Below, one piece after another: positions 25,011 through 34,300 of a DNA stretch of 39,100 nt (position 1 is its first letter; each line of letters begins with the position of its first letter). The notes beneath the pieces were generated by a model. The model saw only the letters and a list, made by a program, of their open reading frames with translations, made no database searches and had not been told where the DNA came from. The stretch is from Saprospiraceae bacterium. GTDB taxonomy: Bacteria > Bacteroidota > Bacteroidia > Chitinophagales > Saprospiraceae. Where the stretch lies: the NCBI GenBank assembly GCA_020628475.1, contig JAHDFB010000029.1, positions 1 to 39,100 on the forward strand, written 5' to 3'. The translations under genes were made by a program, and so were the position numbers.

Positions 25011-26471
25011 TTAAAAGCTATAGCTGGCTCCAAATCTTCTGGGGTCAGCCGCCGCTATCAAACGACCATCCTTCTTTTTCAAAATGCTATGTACACCTCC
25101 GAAAAACAAGGATTTCTCAGTCCATTCTTTGATTTGAAGATGACTCGGAAATGCTTTTAGTGACGCTATCGATTCCGTATGTAAAACATCATCCAAGACA
25201 AATGTTCTAGCTCGATTGGTTGCCTCTTGCATGGAATAGCCTTCTTGTATGTATTGGATCACCTGTGCGATCATATATGGAATTCTTCCAGCGCCACCTG
25301 AACCTCCTAGATACTCTAATTCATTCGCGTCATTTAAGTATAATGTTGGCGTCATCATCGAATTCAAGCGCACGTTTTCTTGCCAAGAATGAAATCCATT
25401 TGGTAATAAAAAGGATTCGCCCAACATATTATTCATCTGCATATCCGTGCCAGGAATGAAGTATCCACTCCCCTCTCCTAAGGAACAGGTAAATGCAATA
25501 GCATTTCCCCATTGATCCCATACATTAAAATGGGAGGTACCTTTGGAAGATATGGAAGATCCTTGTGATTGGTATTCTAAAGCAGGTAATTCTAGATTCA
25601 TTCCGGCTTGAATAGATCCAATCGAGGTGTATTTTTCGCGTGTTTCATATATGGCTTTGGACCAATTTTGATCCTGCGCGTAACGATTCAAACACAAGGT
25701 CATCAGTGCCCCTCCTAAGCTAGGACCATTCGGCAAGCAGATGGTTTTATTTTGATATTTATACAATAGGGGCTTACGCCAAAAGGCTTGGTAATTTTCG
25801 AAATCAGCACGTTCCAGAAACCCTCCGTTTTCTTGGCATTCTTGGGCGATCAATTGACCAATTTCTCCCTCATAAAAGCCCTTATCTTCTTCCCGCTCCA
25901 AAAAATCCAAAAAGCTATGAAGATTGGGCATTTTCAAAAGTTCGTTTTCCAATAGACGTCTGCCGTCTTTGAAAAAAACATCGCGCATGGAGGGATCAAC
26001 GGCTAATATCGGTTCTAAGAGTCCCATATCGATATATTGGAAGGTATCAACCGCTACACCCTCTTTAGCAAATTGCTTTACTGGAGCTAACAAGTCCTTT
26101 ATCGGCATGGATGCGTATTGGTTGTATAGTGCAAATATTCCTTTTATTAGACCCGGCACTGCCATAGAAGCTCTTCCAACATGAAAAATCTCTTGTTCAT
26201 TTCCAAAATCCACCTCAATTGGATAAAAATCGCATTGTTCTATATTTCCCTTTTTACGTGGCGTTTGGCTGAAAAAATCAAGCATTTGAGGCCCCTGTTG
26301 TGGGGAATACAGCATGGCAAACCCCGCTGCTCCGGCCGAGGACATGCAAGGTTCCGCAATGAACATGGTACATGCCGCAGCTATAGCTGCATCAAATGCA
26401 TTCCCTCCATTTTCCAAAATAATTTGAGCCGTCTCTAATGTTTTTTTATGCCCAGCAGATATCGATTGCAT
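25011..26471 (-). CDS. Gamma-glutamyltransferase family protein
   Basis: The 486-residue product is a gamma-glutamyltransferase-like Ntn hydrolase. The N-terminal ISAGHKKTLETAQIILENGGNAFDAA is the usual opening. The autocleavage/catalytic Thr is T312 in SKGTSHFNV, matching the TTHFS motif. Further down are SLGEGSGYFIPGTDMQMNNML and GGSGGAGRIPYMIAQVIQ, the substrate-pocket parts. GGT cleaves gamma-glutamyl bonds, as in glutathione; this version lacks a signal peptide and is shorter than the ~550-580 residue periplasmic enzymes, so its substrate may differ. I use ATG 26471 and not the GTG at 26495: the -7 box TAcaTTTG (minus strand) overlaps that GTG, putting it ahead of the transcript start. 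Its start region is divergent from the LytTR gene. Confidence 0.85.
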   Translation of the reverse strand: MQSISAGHKKTLETAQIILENGGNAFDAAIAAACTMFIAEPCMSSAGAAGFAMLYSPQQGPQMLDFFSQTPRKKGNIEQCDFYPIEVDFGNEQEIFHVGRASMAVPGLIKGIFALYNQYASMPIKDLLAPVKQFAKEGVAVDTFQYIDMGLLEPILAVDPSMRDVFFKDGRRLLENELLKMPNLHSFLDFLEREEDKGFYEGEIGQLIAQECQENGGFLERADFENYQAFWRKPLLYKYQNKTICLPNGPSLGGALMTLCLNRYAQDQNWSKAIYETREKYTSIGSIQAGMNLELPALEYQSQGSSISSKGTSHFNVWDQWGNAIAFTCSLGEGSGYFIPGTDMQMNNMLGESFLLPNGFHSWQENVRLNSMMTPTLYLNDANELEYLGGSGGAGRIPYMIAQVIQYIQEGYSMQEATNRARTFVLDDVLHTESIASLKAFPSHLQIKEWTEKSLFFGGVHSILKKKDGRLIAAADPRRFGASYSF

Positions 26472-26494
26472 CAAAAAAGTGATTTTTCTTGTCA

Positions 26495-26502
26495 CAAATG
26501 TA
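26495..26502 (-). promoter_or_regulatory. -7 promoter box for the GGT gene
   Basis: On the minus strand this is TAcaTTTG followed by GTGAC, a perfect box 23 bp before the ATG at 26471. The divergent LytTR gene starts 57 bp away, and its own promoter in this narrow gap is unclear. Confidence 0.45.
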
Positions 26503-26558
26503 TTGATCTATGGATTTATAGAAGAACCAAGTTGATAATTAATACCAAAAACCTTATC

Positions 26559-29102
26559 GTGAGAAAGATATCCATTGTACCGCTATGGATGCATGTATAC
26601 TCCTGTATATGTATCATACTCAGTTTCCAATCTTTATCTGCACAATCCTATATCTATCAAAATTTTACTGTTGAAGATGGTCTTTCTTCTTCGATAGTCT
26701 TTGATATCTATCAGGATATTGATGGTAAAATGTGGTTTGCCACACAAAATGGTATCAGCAGCTATGACGGCTTTGAATTTGACAATTTCTCGCAGAATGA
26801 CACCCTGAACAATTCCATCATTTTGGATTTCTTTCCGCAAAAAGACGGAACATTATGGTTTTGGCTCATGAACAAGCGAAAAATTGTATTTTATGAGCCT
26901 GTTGAAAAACGCTTCACCGAATATCCTTTCAATGATATACTGCATGAAGCACTCGGTGAGTCAAATGTGATTGAAAGCATCTATGTGGAGGACAATAAAA
27001 CACTTCGAATCGGAGCAACACATATAAATAGTGAAATCATTATTGATGCTCAGGGGACGTTAGTTAAAACATATGATCAAAATGAACATTTTCAACCATT
27101 TACCGTAGCGGAAAAAATCCATGATAACCGGTGTCATTTCTTTTTTGTTTCGGATACCACCAATGTTAAAAGAAATCAGTCCTTTGTTTCAGGACTTAGC
27201 AACGAATTAAAAGCAATTCGTTTTCAAGAAAGCACTATTTTTATTCAGTTCGACAGTGTGCGATATACGGAAAGAATAGCCAGTGAGATTAATCAAAGAA
27301 AGATGGATGTCATTGGATTGAACAATCTAAACGATCATTATACCGTCAATACGCGCAAAAATGGAGCCTATCTATTCAATCAAAATCATATGATCATAGA
27401 TTCCTTTTTACAAGGGTATTCCGTAACCAATGTGTTTATCGATCATTTTGGAGGATATTGGTTCAGCACTCTGCACAGTGGTGTTTTTCAAATTCAAAAT
27501 CCTTCTATAAAATTATTAGACATACCAAATTCCGAAAGTGTAAAAGATGTTGTAGGAGGTGATTCGTCTATGTACATTCTGACTAAAAATGGAAGCGTTT
27601 ATAATTATCATCAAGATAAATTAATAGCTACAGGAGAAGAATTAGGTCTTGATGGTCAAATAGTCTATCATACTGAAAGCAAACAAAAATGTACCTTCCA
27701 TTCATCCGGTAAAATATATATAGGACAATCAGAGCCATTTTATACCAGCTTTGTAAGTTACCTGTCCAACGAATTTATGGACGGCCAAATCATTTCAGCC
27801 ATGAATAATTTCATTAACTTGAATGAAAAACGTCAGGTCTATTCATTACCTCAACGTATCAAAGCCGTTTCAATCTTTAGGGATACCATGTACATAGGTC
27901 TCAATAACGGAATGTATATTCAATCCCATGACAGTGTAAGCAAGTTGAGTGATCATTTTTTCACATTTGATCACAGCATAACGGATATGTCCAGATTAGA
28001 GAATGATCTCTTCTGCTATTCGACGATACAGTCTGGCATTTGGATTGATCATCATGGCAAAAAATGGAATATCAAGAAAGAAGATGGATTATTTTCAAAT
28101 CATATAAATACGATTTTTTTAGAAGACAAAAACACTATCTGGGTTGGATCTAATCATGGCGTCAATCGTATACAATTTCAGGAAGATGGTACGTATCAAA
28201 TTATAGGTATTTCTAAAGCTGATGGTCTCAGCAGCAATCAAATTAAGAATATATTTTGTAAGGATAGCTTGGTCTGGATCAATACAAATCATGGTCTACA
28301 TTTTTTGGCTCAGGATCAACTAAATCTATTCGATAATCGCCAATCCTATCTTCGATTATCAGGCATTGAATTGGGTGATCAGTGGATTTCTGAAGAAGAA
28401 GGTATTTCCATTCCATCCAAAAGTGACATTCGTTTTCATATCAGTGAAATTTATTTCGGTAAGAACCCACTTTTATTTCGATATCGATTAAAAGAACAGC
28501 ATCATTCCTGGCAATATACAACAGATCGATATATTGACTATTCCAACTTGTCACCTGGATATTACACTTTAGAGATTCAATCTTGTGTACGAAAAGATCA
28601 TTGTAATTCAGAAGTCTTAGCGTTTCCATTCAAGGTACCCACCGTATTTTACAAGCGTTCTTGGTTTATTGGAATCATCGGAGCTTTAATTATTCTTTTA
28701 GCTTATTTATTCTTTCGATGGAATGTATTGAAATACAATCAAGATGTCGCCCGAGAATTGATGCGTATCGCTTTGAAAAAATTAAAGCGTAAAGAAAATA
28801 TGATCACCTTTAAAGAGAATGGTCGTGAAATAAAGATCAAATCAGACGACATTCTATATATTTCTGCATCGGGCAATTATCTGGACATATTTACCCGTGC
28901 GCAAAAAATCACGGTTCGTCATAAAATAGGAGAATTTATTGATAGTATGCCTGACCCTATGGAATATGTGCGTATACATAGAAGTTATATCGTTCGTATT
29001 GATCAAATCAGCACGAAAGCTAAATCCTTTGTCAAAATATCGGATATAAAATTACCCGTAAGTCGAAGTTATCAAAAAGAATTATCTAAAATTCAGTTCT
29101 AA
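26559..29102 (+). CDS. Membrane-anchored propeller/LytTR one-component regulator
   Basis: The 847-residue product has a signal or anchor segment (about 1-30). A long extracytoplasmic region contains two-component-regulator propeller repeats (YIYQNFTVEDGLSSS, DIDGKMWFATQNGIS near the start; NTIWVGSNHGVNRI near 525). A Y_Y_Y domain follows (about 620-680, LSPGYYTLEIQ), then one transmembrane helix (about 700-722) and a cytoplasmic LytTR DNA-binding domain (about 746-846, DDILYISASGNYLDIF...MEYVRIHRSYIV). There is no histidine kinase or response-regulator receiver domain, so the propeller side would signal straight through the membrane to LytTR. The start is uncertain: GTG 26559 gives an RK-containing n-region and is preferred; ATG 26589 is the alternative. 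It is probably the regulator of the genes downstream. Confidence 0.9.
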   Translation: MRKISIVPLWMHVYSCICIILSFQSLSAQSYIYQNFTVEDGLSSSIVFDIYQDIDGKMWFATQNGISSYDGFEFDNFSQNDTLNNSIILDFFPQKDGTLWFWLMNKRKIVFYEPVEKRFTEYPFNDILHEALGESNVIESIYVEDNKTLRIGATHINSEIIIDAQGTLVKTYDQNEHFQPFTVAEKIHDNRCHFFFVSDTTNVKRNQSFVSGLSNELKAIRFQESTIFIQFDSVRYTERIASEINQRKMDVIGLNNLNDHYTVNTRKNGAYLFNQNHMIIDSFLQGYSVTNVFIDHFGGYWFSTLHSGVFQIQNPSIKLLDIPNSESVKDVVGGDSSMYILTKNGSVYNYHQDKLIATGEELGLDGQIVYHTESKQKCTFHSSGKIYIGQSEPFYTSFVSYLSNEFMDGQIISAMNNFINLNEKRQVYSLPQRIKAVSIFRDTMYIGLNNGMYIQSHDSVSKLSDHFFTFDHSITDMSRLENDLFCYSTIQSGIWIDHHGKKWNIKKEDGLFSNHINTIFLEDKNTIWVGSNHGVNRIQFQEDGTYQIIGISKADGLSSNQIKNIFCKDSLVWINTNHGLHFLAQDQLNLFDNRQSYLRLSGIELGDQWISEEEGISIPSKSDIRFHISEIYFGKNPLLFRYRLKEQHHSWQYTTDRYIDYSNLSPGYYTLEIQSCVRKDHCNSEVLAFPFKVPTVFYKRSWFIGIIGALIILLAYLFFRWNVLKYNQDVARELMRIALKKLKRKENMITFKENGREIKIKSDDILYISASGNYLDIFTRAQKITVRHKIGEFIDSMPDPMEYVRIHRSYIVRIDQISTKAKSFVKISDIKLPVSRSYQKELSKIQF

Positions 29103-29209
29103 ATTGATTCATGCAATACTACCGATCGTCCCAAAAAAGATATCATTCAAAAATAGGAGATTCCATTAATCACAGCCAGCTTGTCATTCGACACATCATC
29201 AACAAATTT

Positions 29210-29224
29210 AGGCTTTACAAGCCT
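29210..29224. promoter_or_regulatory. Candidate operator dyad upstream of the small secreted protein
   Basis: AGGCTT-tac-AAGCCT is a perfect 6-bp inverted repeat with a 3-nt centre. It lies where the -33 box of the adjacent promoter would be (-7 box at 29234). It is not followed by a T-run, so it reads as an operator more than a terminator. It is a candidate LytTR-type target, though LytTR sites are often direct repeats. Confidence 0.35.
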
Positions 29225-29233
29225 GACTTAAAA

Positions 29234-29241
29234 TAAATTTG
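29234..29241 (+). promoter_or_regulatory. -7 promoter box for the small secreted protein
   Basis: TAaaTTTG is a perfect -7 match, 51 bp before the ATG at 29293. The dyad at 29210-29224 takes the -33 position, which suggests an activated or repressed promoter. Confidence 0.5.
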
Positions 29242-29292
29242 ATCCTACGAAAATCTAGATCTTCAATATTCAAAAATCTAAAATGTAAAAAA

Positions 29293-29553
29293 ATGAAAAA
29301 GTTAAAAACTGTACTGATTTCAGCATCATTCTGTTTTTTATTTGTGTTCGGTGCTATTCTAAGCGTGAATGCGACACAAGAAAGTCATCAAGACGATCTT
29401 CCTTGGTGGGGATGGCACAAGTATGATTGTCCCGAAGGATCTGCTGGTTACATATGTATTTATACCAACAATAATGCACCCGAATGTCCGAAAGATATCA
29501 AAACCCCTGGACCGGGTGACGTGACCAGATACTATAATTGTACCGAAAAATAA
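29293..29553 (+). CDS. Small secreted four-cysteine protein (unknown family)
   Basis: The 86-residue product begins MKKLKTVLISASFCFLFVFG, a signal-peptide-like segment running to about residue 27. The 59-residue remainder has DDLPWWGWHKYDC and four cysteines (C46, C54, C65 and C83, counted by hand) plus a PGPGD turn. I do not recognise a family. Small peptides with such leaders next to propeller lipoproteins occur in Bacteroidota (the NVEALA type is one example), but the NVEALA motif is absent. The start ATG 29293 is preferred to the frame opening at 29239, which overlaps the -7 box. A strong terminator follows at once, so this mRNA may be far more abundant than the genes behind it. Confidence 0.7.
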   Translation: MKKLKTVLISASFCFLFVFGAILSVNATQESHQDDLPWWGWHKYDCPEGSAGYICIYTNNNAPECPKDIKTPGPGDVTRYYNCTEK

Positions 29554-29562
29554 TTCATTAAG

Positions 29563-29602
29563 ATCACTCCGATTGGCAATGCCGTTTGTCGGAGTGATTT
29601 TT
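29563..29602 (+). terminator. Terminator between the small peptide and the lipoprotein genes
   Basis: ATCACTCCGA (29563-29572) pairs perfectly with TCGGAGTGAT (29589-29598), with a 16-nt loop that has its own GGCAATGCC hairpin, followed by TTTTCC. It is 10 bp after the peptide stop and 26 bp before the next ATG, so it should attenuate transcription into the downstream genes. Confidence 0.8.
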
Positions 29603-29627
29603 CCTTTACCCCCCAAGACCAATTCCG

Positions 29628-30722
29628 ATGTATAGCAAGTTTCTGATTACTTCATGGGTGATTATTACCTATATCATTTCTACTATATCCTGCAGTCACA
29701 TGGATGTTGGATATCCTCAGGATACTTGCGATCAGATGCAACATGCAGCTCTACATTATCAGTCAAAGGAAACGATCTCCCTCGATACGATCAGTTCATT
29801 TGCTAGTAAGTGTTCTGTTAAACAGATTGACCAATCCTTATGCTTTCTAAATAATCGAACTGGTGGTATTTATCAGCATGATCCGAATGTGTCTTCTATC
29901 ACTTTGAAATATTCCATCAATATAAGCGATGGAGTACCGAATGACTTTTGGATTTCTAACGACCATGTATATTTATTGTACGCACAGCCTAACCAACTCA
30001 TAAGAATAGACAGCGAAGGAAATCAAGAAATTATTTTCTCCCAGAATCAAGGTTTATTTTTACAGACCTTCCCTTTTATGGGTGATAAACTCCAAATAGC
30101 CCCATTTGGGAACCTAGTAAGCACCGCCTTTTCTCAACATGATGAACAGTATAATGTTAAGCCCTTTAAATTACTGAATATCAATGGCACAACAGAATAC
30201 GGATTTGGCCAGCAACCAGAAATATTAAGAAAGTATCAATTTCCATTGATTGGACGACCTTCTCGAATTCATCATGATCAGCAACATATTATCGCTTATG
30301 GATTTTCTCCATCGATAGAAGTTTATCACCGAGACTCATTCTTAAATCATTATTGTGCAAAATCCATGTACCTCGATCCTGTCATTTCTGGTTTAGGCCA
30401 TAATGCTTCGTTTCAAGAAAGATCGAATTATATTATCGAAAAAGGGTTTTATTTGGGTATATATTACAATGTAACCGAGGGGCGTTATTACCGCATTGTA
30501 AAACATCCTCAGCCACTCAAATCAGCAGGTCGACGACTCAACAAACGTTATGACGGCACTTGGTCTGTTATTGTATTAGATGATTCCTTCCAAACCATTG
30601 GCGAATGCATCATGCCTGCTAATCAATATGATTATTTCGCTTGTTTTACCAACGATCAAGCTGGTCTTTGGGTGGCCAACAAATCTGACTCTTTACAATT
30701 TGAAAATCTTCAATTTTATTAA
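29628..30722 (+). CDS. Propeller-like lipoprotein (6-bladed propeller/DUF4221-like)
   Basis: The 364-residue product is a predicted lipoprotein (lipobox STISC, Cys23). The mature part shows repeated short strands with Asp/Asn turns such as NNRTGGIYQHDP, ISDGVPNDFWISNDHVYLLY and NQLIRIDSEGNQEIIF, as expected of a six-bladed beta-propeller. The nearest families I can name are the Bacteroidota 6-bladed propeller and DUF4221/TolB-like lipoproteins; the choice between them is uncertain. Its function is unknown: periplasmic or outer-membrane partner protein. It is 12 bp upstream of the CxxC lipoprotein and on the same strand as the small peptide, from which a terminator separates it. Confidence 0.7.
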   Translation: MYSKFLITSWVIITYIISTISCSHMDVGYPQDTCDQMQHAALHYQSKETISLDTISSFASKCSVKQIDQSLCFLNNRTGGIYQHDPNVSSITLKYSINISDGVPNDFWISNDHVYLLYAQPNQLIRIDSEGNQEIIFSQNQGLFLQTFPFMGDKLQIAPFGNLVSTAFSQHDEQYNVKPFKLLNINGTTEYGFGQQPEILRKYQFPLIGRPSRIHHDQQHIIAYGFSPSIEVYHRDSFLNHYCAKSMYLDPVISGLGHNASFQERSNYIIEKGFYLGIYYNVTEGRYYRIVKHPQPLKSAGRRLNKRYDGTWSVIVLDDSFQTIGECIMPANQYDYFACFTNDQAGLWVANKSDSLQFENLQFY

Positions 30723-30734
30723 ATCAATGTACCG

Positions 30735-31181
30735 ATGCACAACGTTCTTATCCTCCCGTTGATACTATGTTTCTTTATTTCTTGTTCCAGTTATTCAATC
30801 GGAAAAAAATATAATTACCAAGACGATTTTGATGCCTATTTCCAATTTACTTTCAATCATTCCATAAGCAAGATTGAAGAGGATATCTTAGTTATTATAC
30901 CGATCGCATCTTGCAGTATGTGCGTCGAAAGGACCTTGGATGAACTAATAAAAAACAACTATGACGCCCGTATCATCGTCGTTGGTACGAGTCATGAAGA
31001 AAGGTATCTTAAAAAACTGGATGAGATTGAAAAGAACTACCCCTTATTGTATGATTCAGAGGCCGAACTTTTTAATTATGAAACCGATATGGGAAAACCA
31101 ACATTGCTGATATTATCTAAAAATTATCAATATATCACATTAGAAGAAACTGCCTGGAAAAAGGTGTACGAATTGCTTTGA
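30735..31181 (+). CDS. Thioredoxin-like CxxC lipoprotein
   Basis: The 148-residue product is a predicted lipoprotein (lipobox FFISC, Cys17) with a compact domain containing IIPIASCSMCVERTLDEL. The CSMC motif at the start of a helix after a strand is the thioredoxin active-site arrangement. DARIIVVGTSHEERY follows and then GKPTLLIL, where the cis-Pro of thioredoxins is expected. The domain is short for a TlpA/redoxin, so it may be a truncated or fast-evolving relative. A disulfide reductase or isomerase acting in the periplasm is plausible. The neighbouring four-cysteine peptide would be an obvious candidate substrate, but that is inference. It forms a tight pair with the propeller lipoprotein. 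Confidence 0.65.
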   Translation: MHNVLILPLILCFFISCSSYSIGKKYNYQDDFDAYFQFTFNHSISKIEEDILVIIPIASCSMCVERTLDELIKNNYDARIIVVGTSHEERYLKKLDEIEKNYPLLYDSEAELFNYETDMGKPTLLILSKNYQYITLEETAWKKVYELL

Positions 31182-31327
31182 CCATGCGAAATCATTTATT
31201 CTGTACATTTTTATGACCAGATATTAAATACATAGACCATCTATAAAAGCATCCTTTAGAGCATTCATAATTCACAGTAATCTTGTAGGGCAAATTATTT
31301 TTTTTAAACCCTAAATTATTCACAATT

Positions 31328-34300
31328 ATGAAAGAAAGATGGTATTTATTATTGGCAGTTCTCCTCCTCTGTCAATGGGGGTACGCTCAAGAGCGCATCC
31401 CAAATCAACTGTTGAAACATTCCAAACAAAAAGATGGTATAAGCTTTTCGGCAGTATACAAAAATTATGAGGCCATAAAATCAGCTCCAGACAGTGTAGC
31501 TAAAAAGGATAAGAAAGTAGTAGATCGCTGGATGTTCAATCAAAAATCAAGAATGAATGTTCTTGAAGATGGTACAATAGATTTTTCGGATTATCCAAAA
31601 GCGTTTAAAGCCTTTGTAGAAAACGGACCTTACTGCAACAGTGAGGACATATCGGACTGGGAGAATATAGGTCCAAAATATGTCAAACATGCCAATGGAT
31701 GGGTAAGTGCTGTACATTATAATCAAGACCCAACGAACGAATATTATTTATTGGGTGCAAGACAAGCTGGTATATTCAAATCAATCGATGGGGGTGATCA
31801 TTGGTACAGCGTAACCGATGATTTACTGTATCCAGTTATTGGTATCCGACAAATCGAGGCCAATCCGGTTCCTTCTTCAGGAAACAGATTGATAGCGATT
31901 ACAGGAGACGATTTCAGCGTAACACCTATCCAGAACAATCTTTTGTTAAGTTCTGATCATGGAGAAACATGGCATGTAGGATCAAATCAGTACGAGGCCT
32001 TAGATGGAACCATGAAAGACTTAAATCAAATTGAAGAGCTTAGTTTTCATTTAAGCATCAGTGACATGCTCGTCGGCATCACTTCTGACAAAATCATTAT
32101 GTCCCAAGATGGTGGATATACTTGGAAACAGCTTGAGTATCCGGTTGATTATATTAGTAATAATGGAAAATTCGAAGATATTCTCATATCTGGAAACACC
32201 ATTCATATTACGAATGCCATCGGAAATTTTAATACTCAATATTGGTCTGGTACTTTTGAATATTCCTCTGGTAATTGGACCATCAATTGGTCGCTGGATA
32301 GAAGTGGAGAAATTTATCAAGCTAAGAAACTCGTTTCTGATGATAACCATTATATAAAAGACGGTGCTTTATTTAACAACATCAATCAAACCAATCCAAA
32401 TTGGTACCATCATAACACCGTTTGGGGATGCCCACCTTCATCAACCTCCGTTGGAAGATGGGGACTAATCCATACTCCAGGTTGGGTGACAGAAGTTAAT
32501 GGAGGGATTAATAAATTAACTTGTATAAAAGTTGACCCTGCTTTGAATAATCAAGAAATAACCTCAGAACTATATAATAATATTCCCCCTTGGATATGGG
32601 GTAGTCCAGGAGAAATGGAACTTAATTTCAAATTACCAAAAGGAGTCAAATTGAAAGTATACCTTACGGACAAGACTCTATATTTTGGCAACAGTATTAA
32701 TTCTTTATGTCCTTACCCTCCTTATGACAATGTGATTTTTGAGAATTTAGTCTACGAATCCGAGTGGGGAATCACAGATGATGTGAACGACCCCAATCAT
32801 TATATTAATTACATAGGAAACTTTGATCCAAATAATTACAATTTAAACCCTCTCATAGCGCAAAATAAGGCGACCTTAATGACTTATTTCGTGTTAGAAT
32901 TTGATCCCGCAGTATACAATGATGGTAAATTCGAGTTGAACACTTTTGACATTCGAACAGCGAATGTAAATTCCCCTTTCAATGTTGTTTTTTCCACTAC
33001 GGTAGAAGATCGATTCTTCATAGCTTCTGAAGGAGAAAAAGCAAATCACATTTACCGAACACTTGATAATGGAGACAACTATCTACAGTTAAGCGGATAT
33101 GTTTCCTATCCTCAAGGATTTGGTCCAAATACTAAAATGTTCCTCGCATCTCCTAGTAATCCATACACCTATTATATCGGAGCTGTTGATCACGAGCCAA
33201 GAAGAAGTATTGGAAATGCACAAGGTGTTCAGAATCTTCCGAATGCCATTAATGGACAAGCTTTTGTTGATTCGCATGACGATTTTAGATCAGGAAAAAT
33301 TTATCATCGAAATGGTGAAGACTTTATTGTAACTGGTAACGATGGAGGAATTTGTAAAATTGAAAATGCTTATACCGATCAAAATCCAACGATTCAATCT
33401 ATCAATGGCGATATCATGATCAATATGATTTACAACTTAGATATCGATGAAAAAACAAATGCGATTTTACTTGGTCTGCAAGATAATGGAACAAGGTATT
33501 TCATCGAAGGAAACAACGATATGGTAATGGTAAATGGTGGAGATGGCGGTGTAGCAATGATCCATCGTAAAACCGCTGGCTTGGGAAATTATGCTTGTGT
33601 TGTTGGTGATCCTCAAATATCTGGATCGGGCGCGCTAAAAGATAAAGACGTTGGAACTTGGGGAAATATTCCCATACCGGATATTGTCAATAATACTCCA
33701 GAAATCTATACCAATGAAGCCTATCTAGGAATGCGACTGGAAGAATACAAGTTGTTTCAAGACAGGTTCATCACAGGATTACATGGAGGGCATGTGATCG
33801 TCAATGAAGCCGCGGATGTAACCACACGCGTTCCAGTGGAAGGCTCCAAACAAATAGAATCCATAGCGATTTGTCAAAATAATCCAAAAACGGCCTTTGT
33901 TTCCGACGGAATACCAAGAGGATTGGGTGAAACAAAGTTATATAAAACGACTACGGATGGTTTAAGTTGGAGTCCTATTAATGCTATATTGAATATTCCG
34001 AATCATCCGAATACCCCCTTAAATTTGACCACGGATTTAGAAGGTTATTTCATCAATGCCTTAGGAGTAGATCATGATGACGCCGACCTGGTCTATATTG
34101 GTATGTCGGGAGTGGCTAAGATCAATGAAACAATCACCAATGAATATTTCAGAGTATTGAAATCTAGAGATGGTGGATTGAGTTTTGACGATTGGTCTCG
34201 AGGATTACCTGCTCTTCCAGTAAATTATCTTCTGCCTATTGAATCCGAAAATCATATCGTTTTTTGTGCAACCGATGCAGGAATCTATTACCGCATGGAT

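Noticed and set aside
29111-29239. 42-codon open frame between the LytTR gene and the small peptide gene.
   Set aside because: It overlaps the operator dyad and the -7 box, has no signal or recognisable domain, and starts just 8 bp after the LytTR stop; likely chance.
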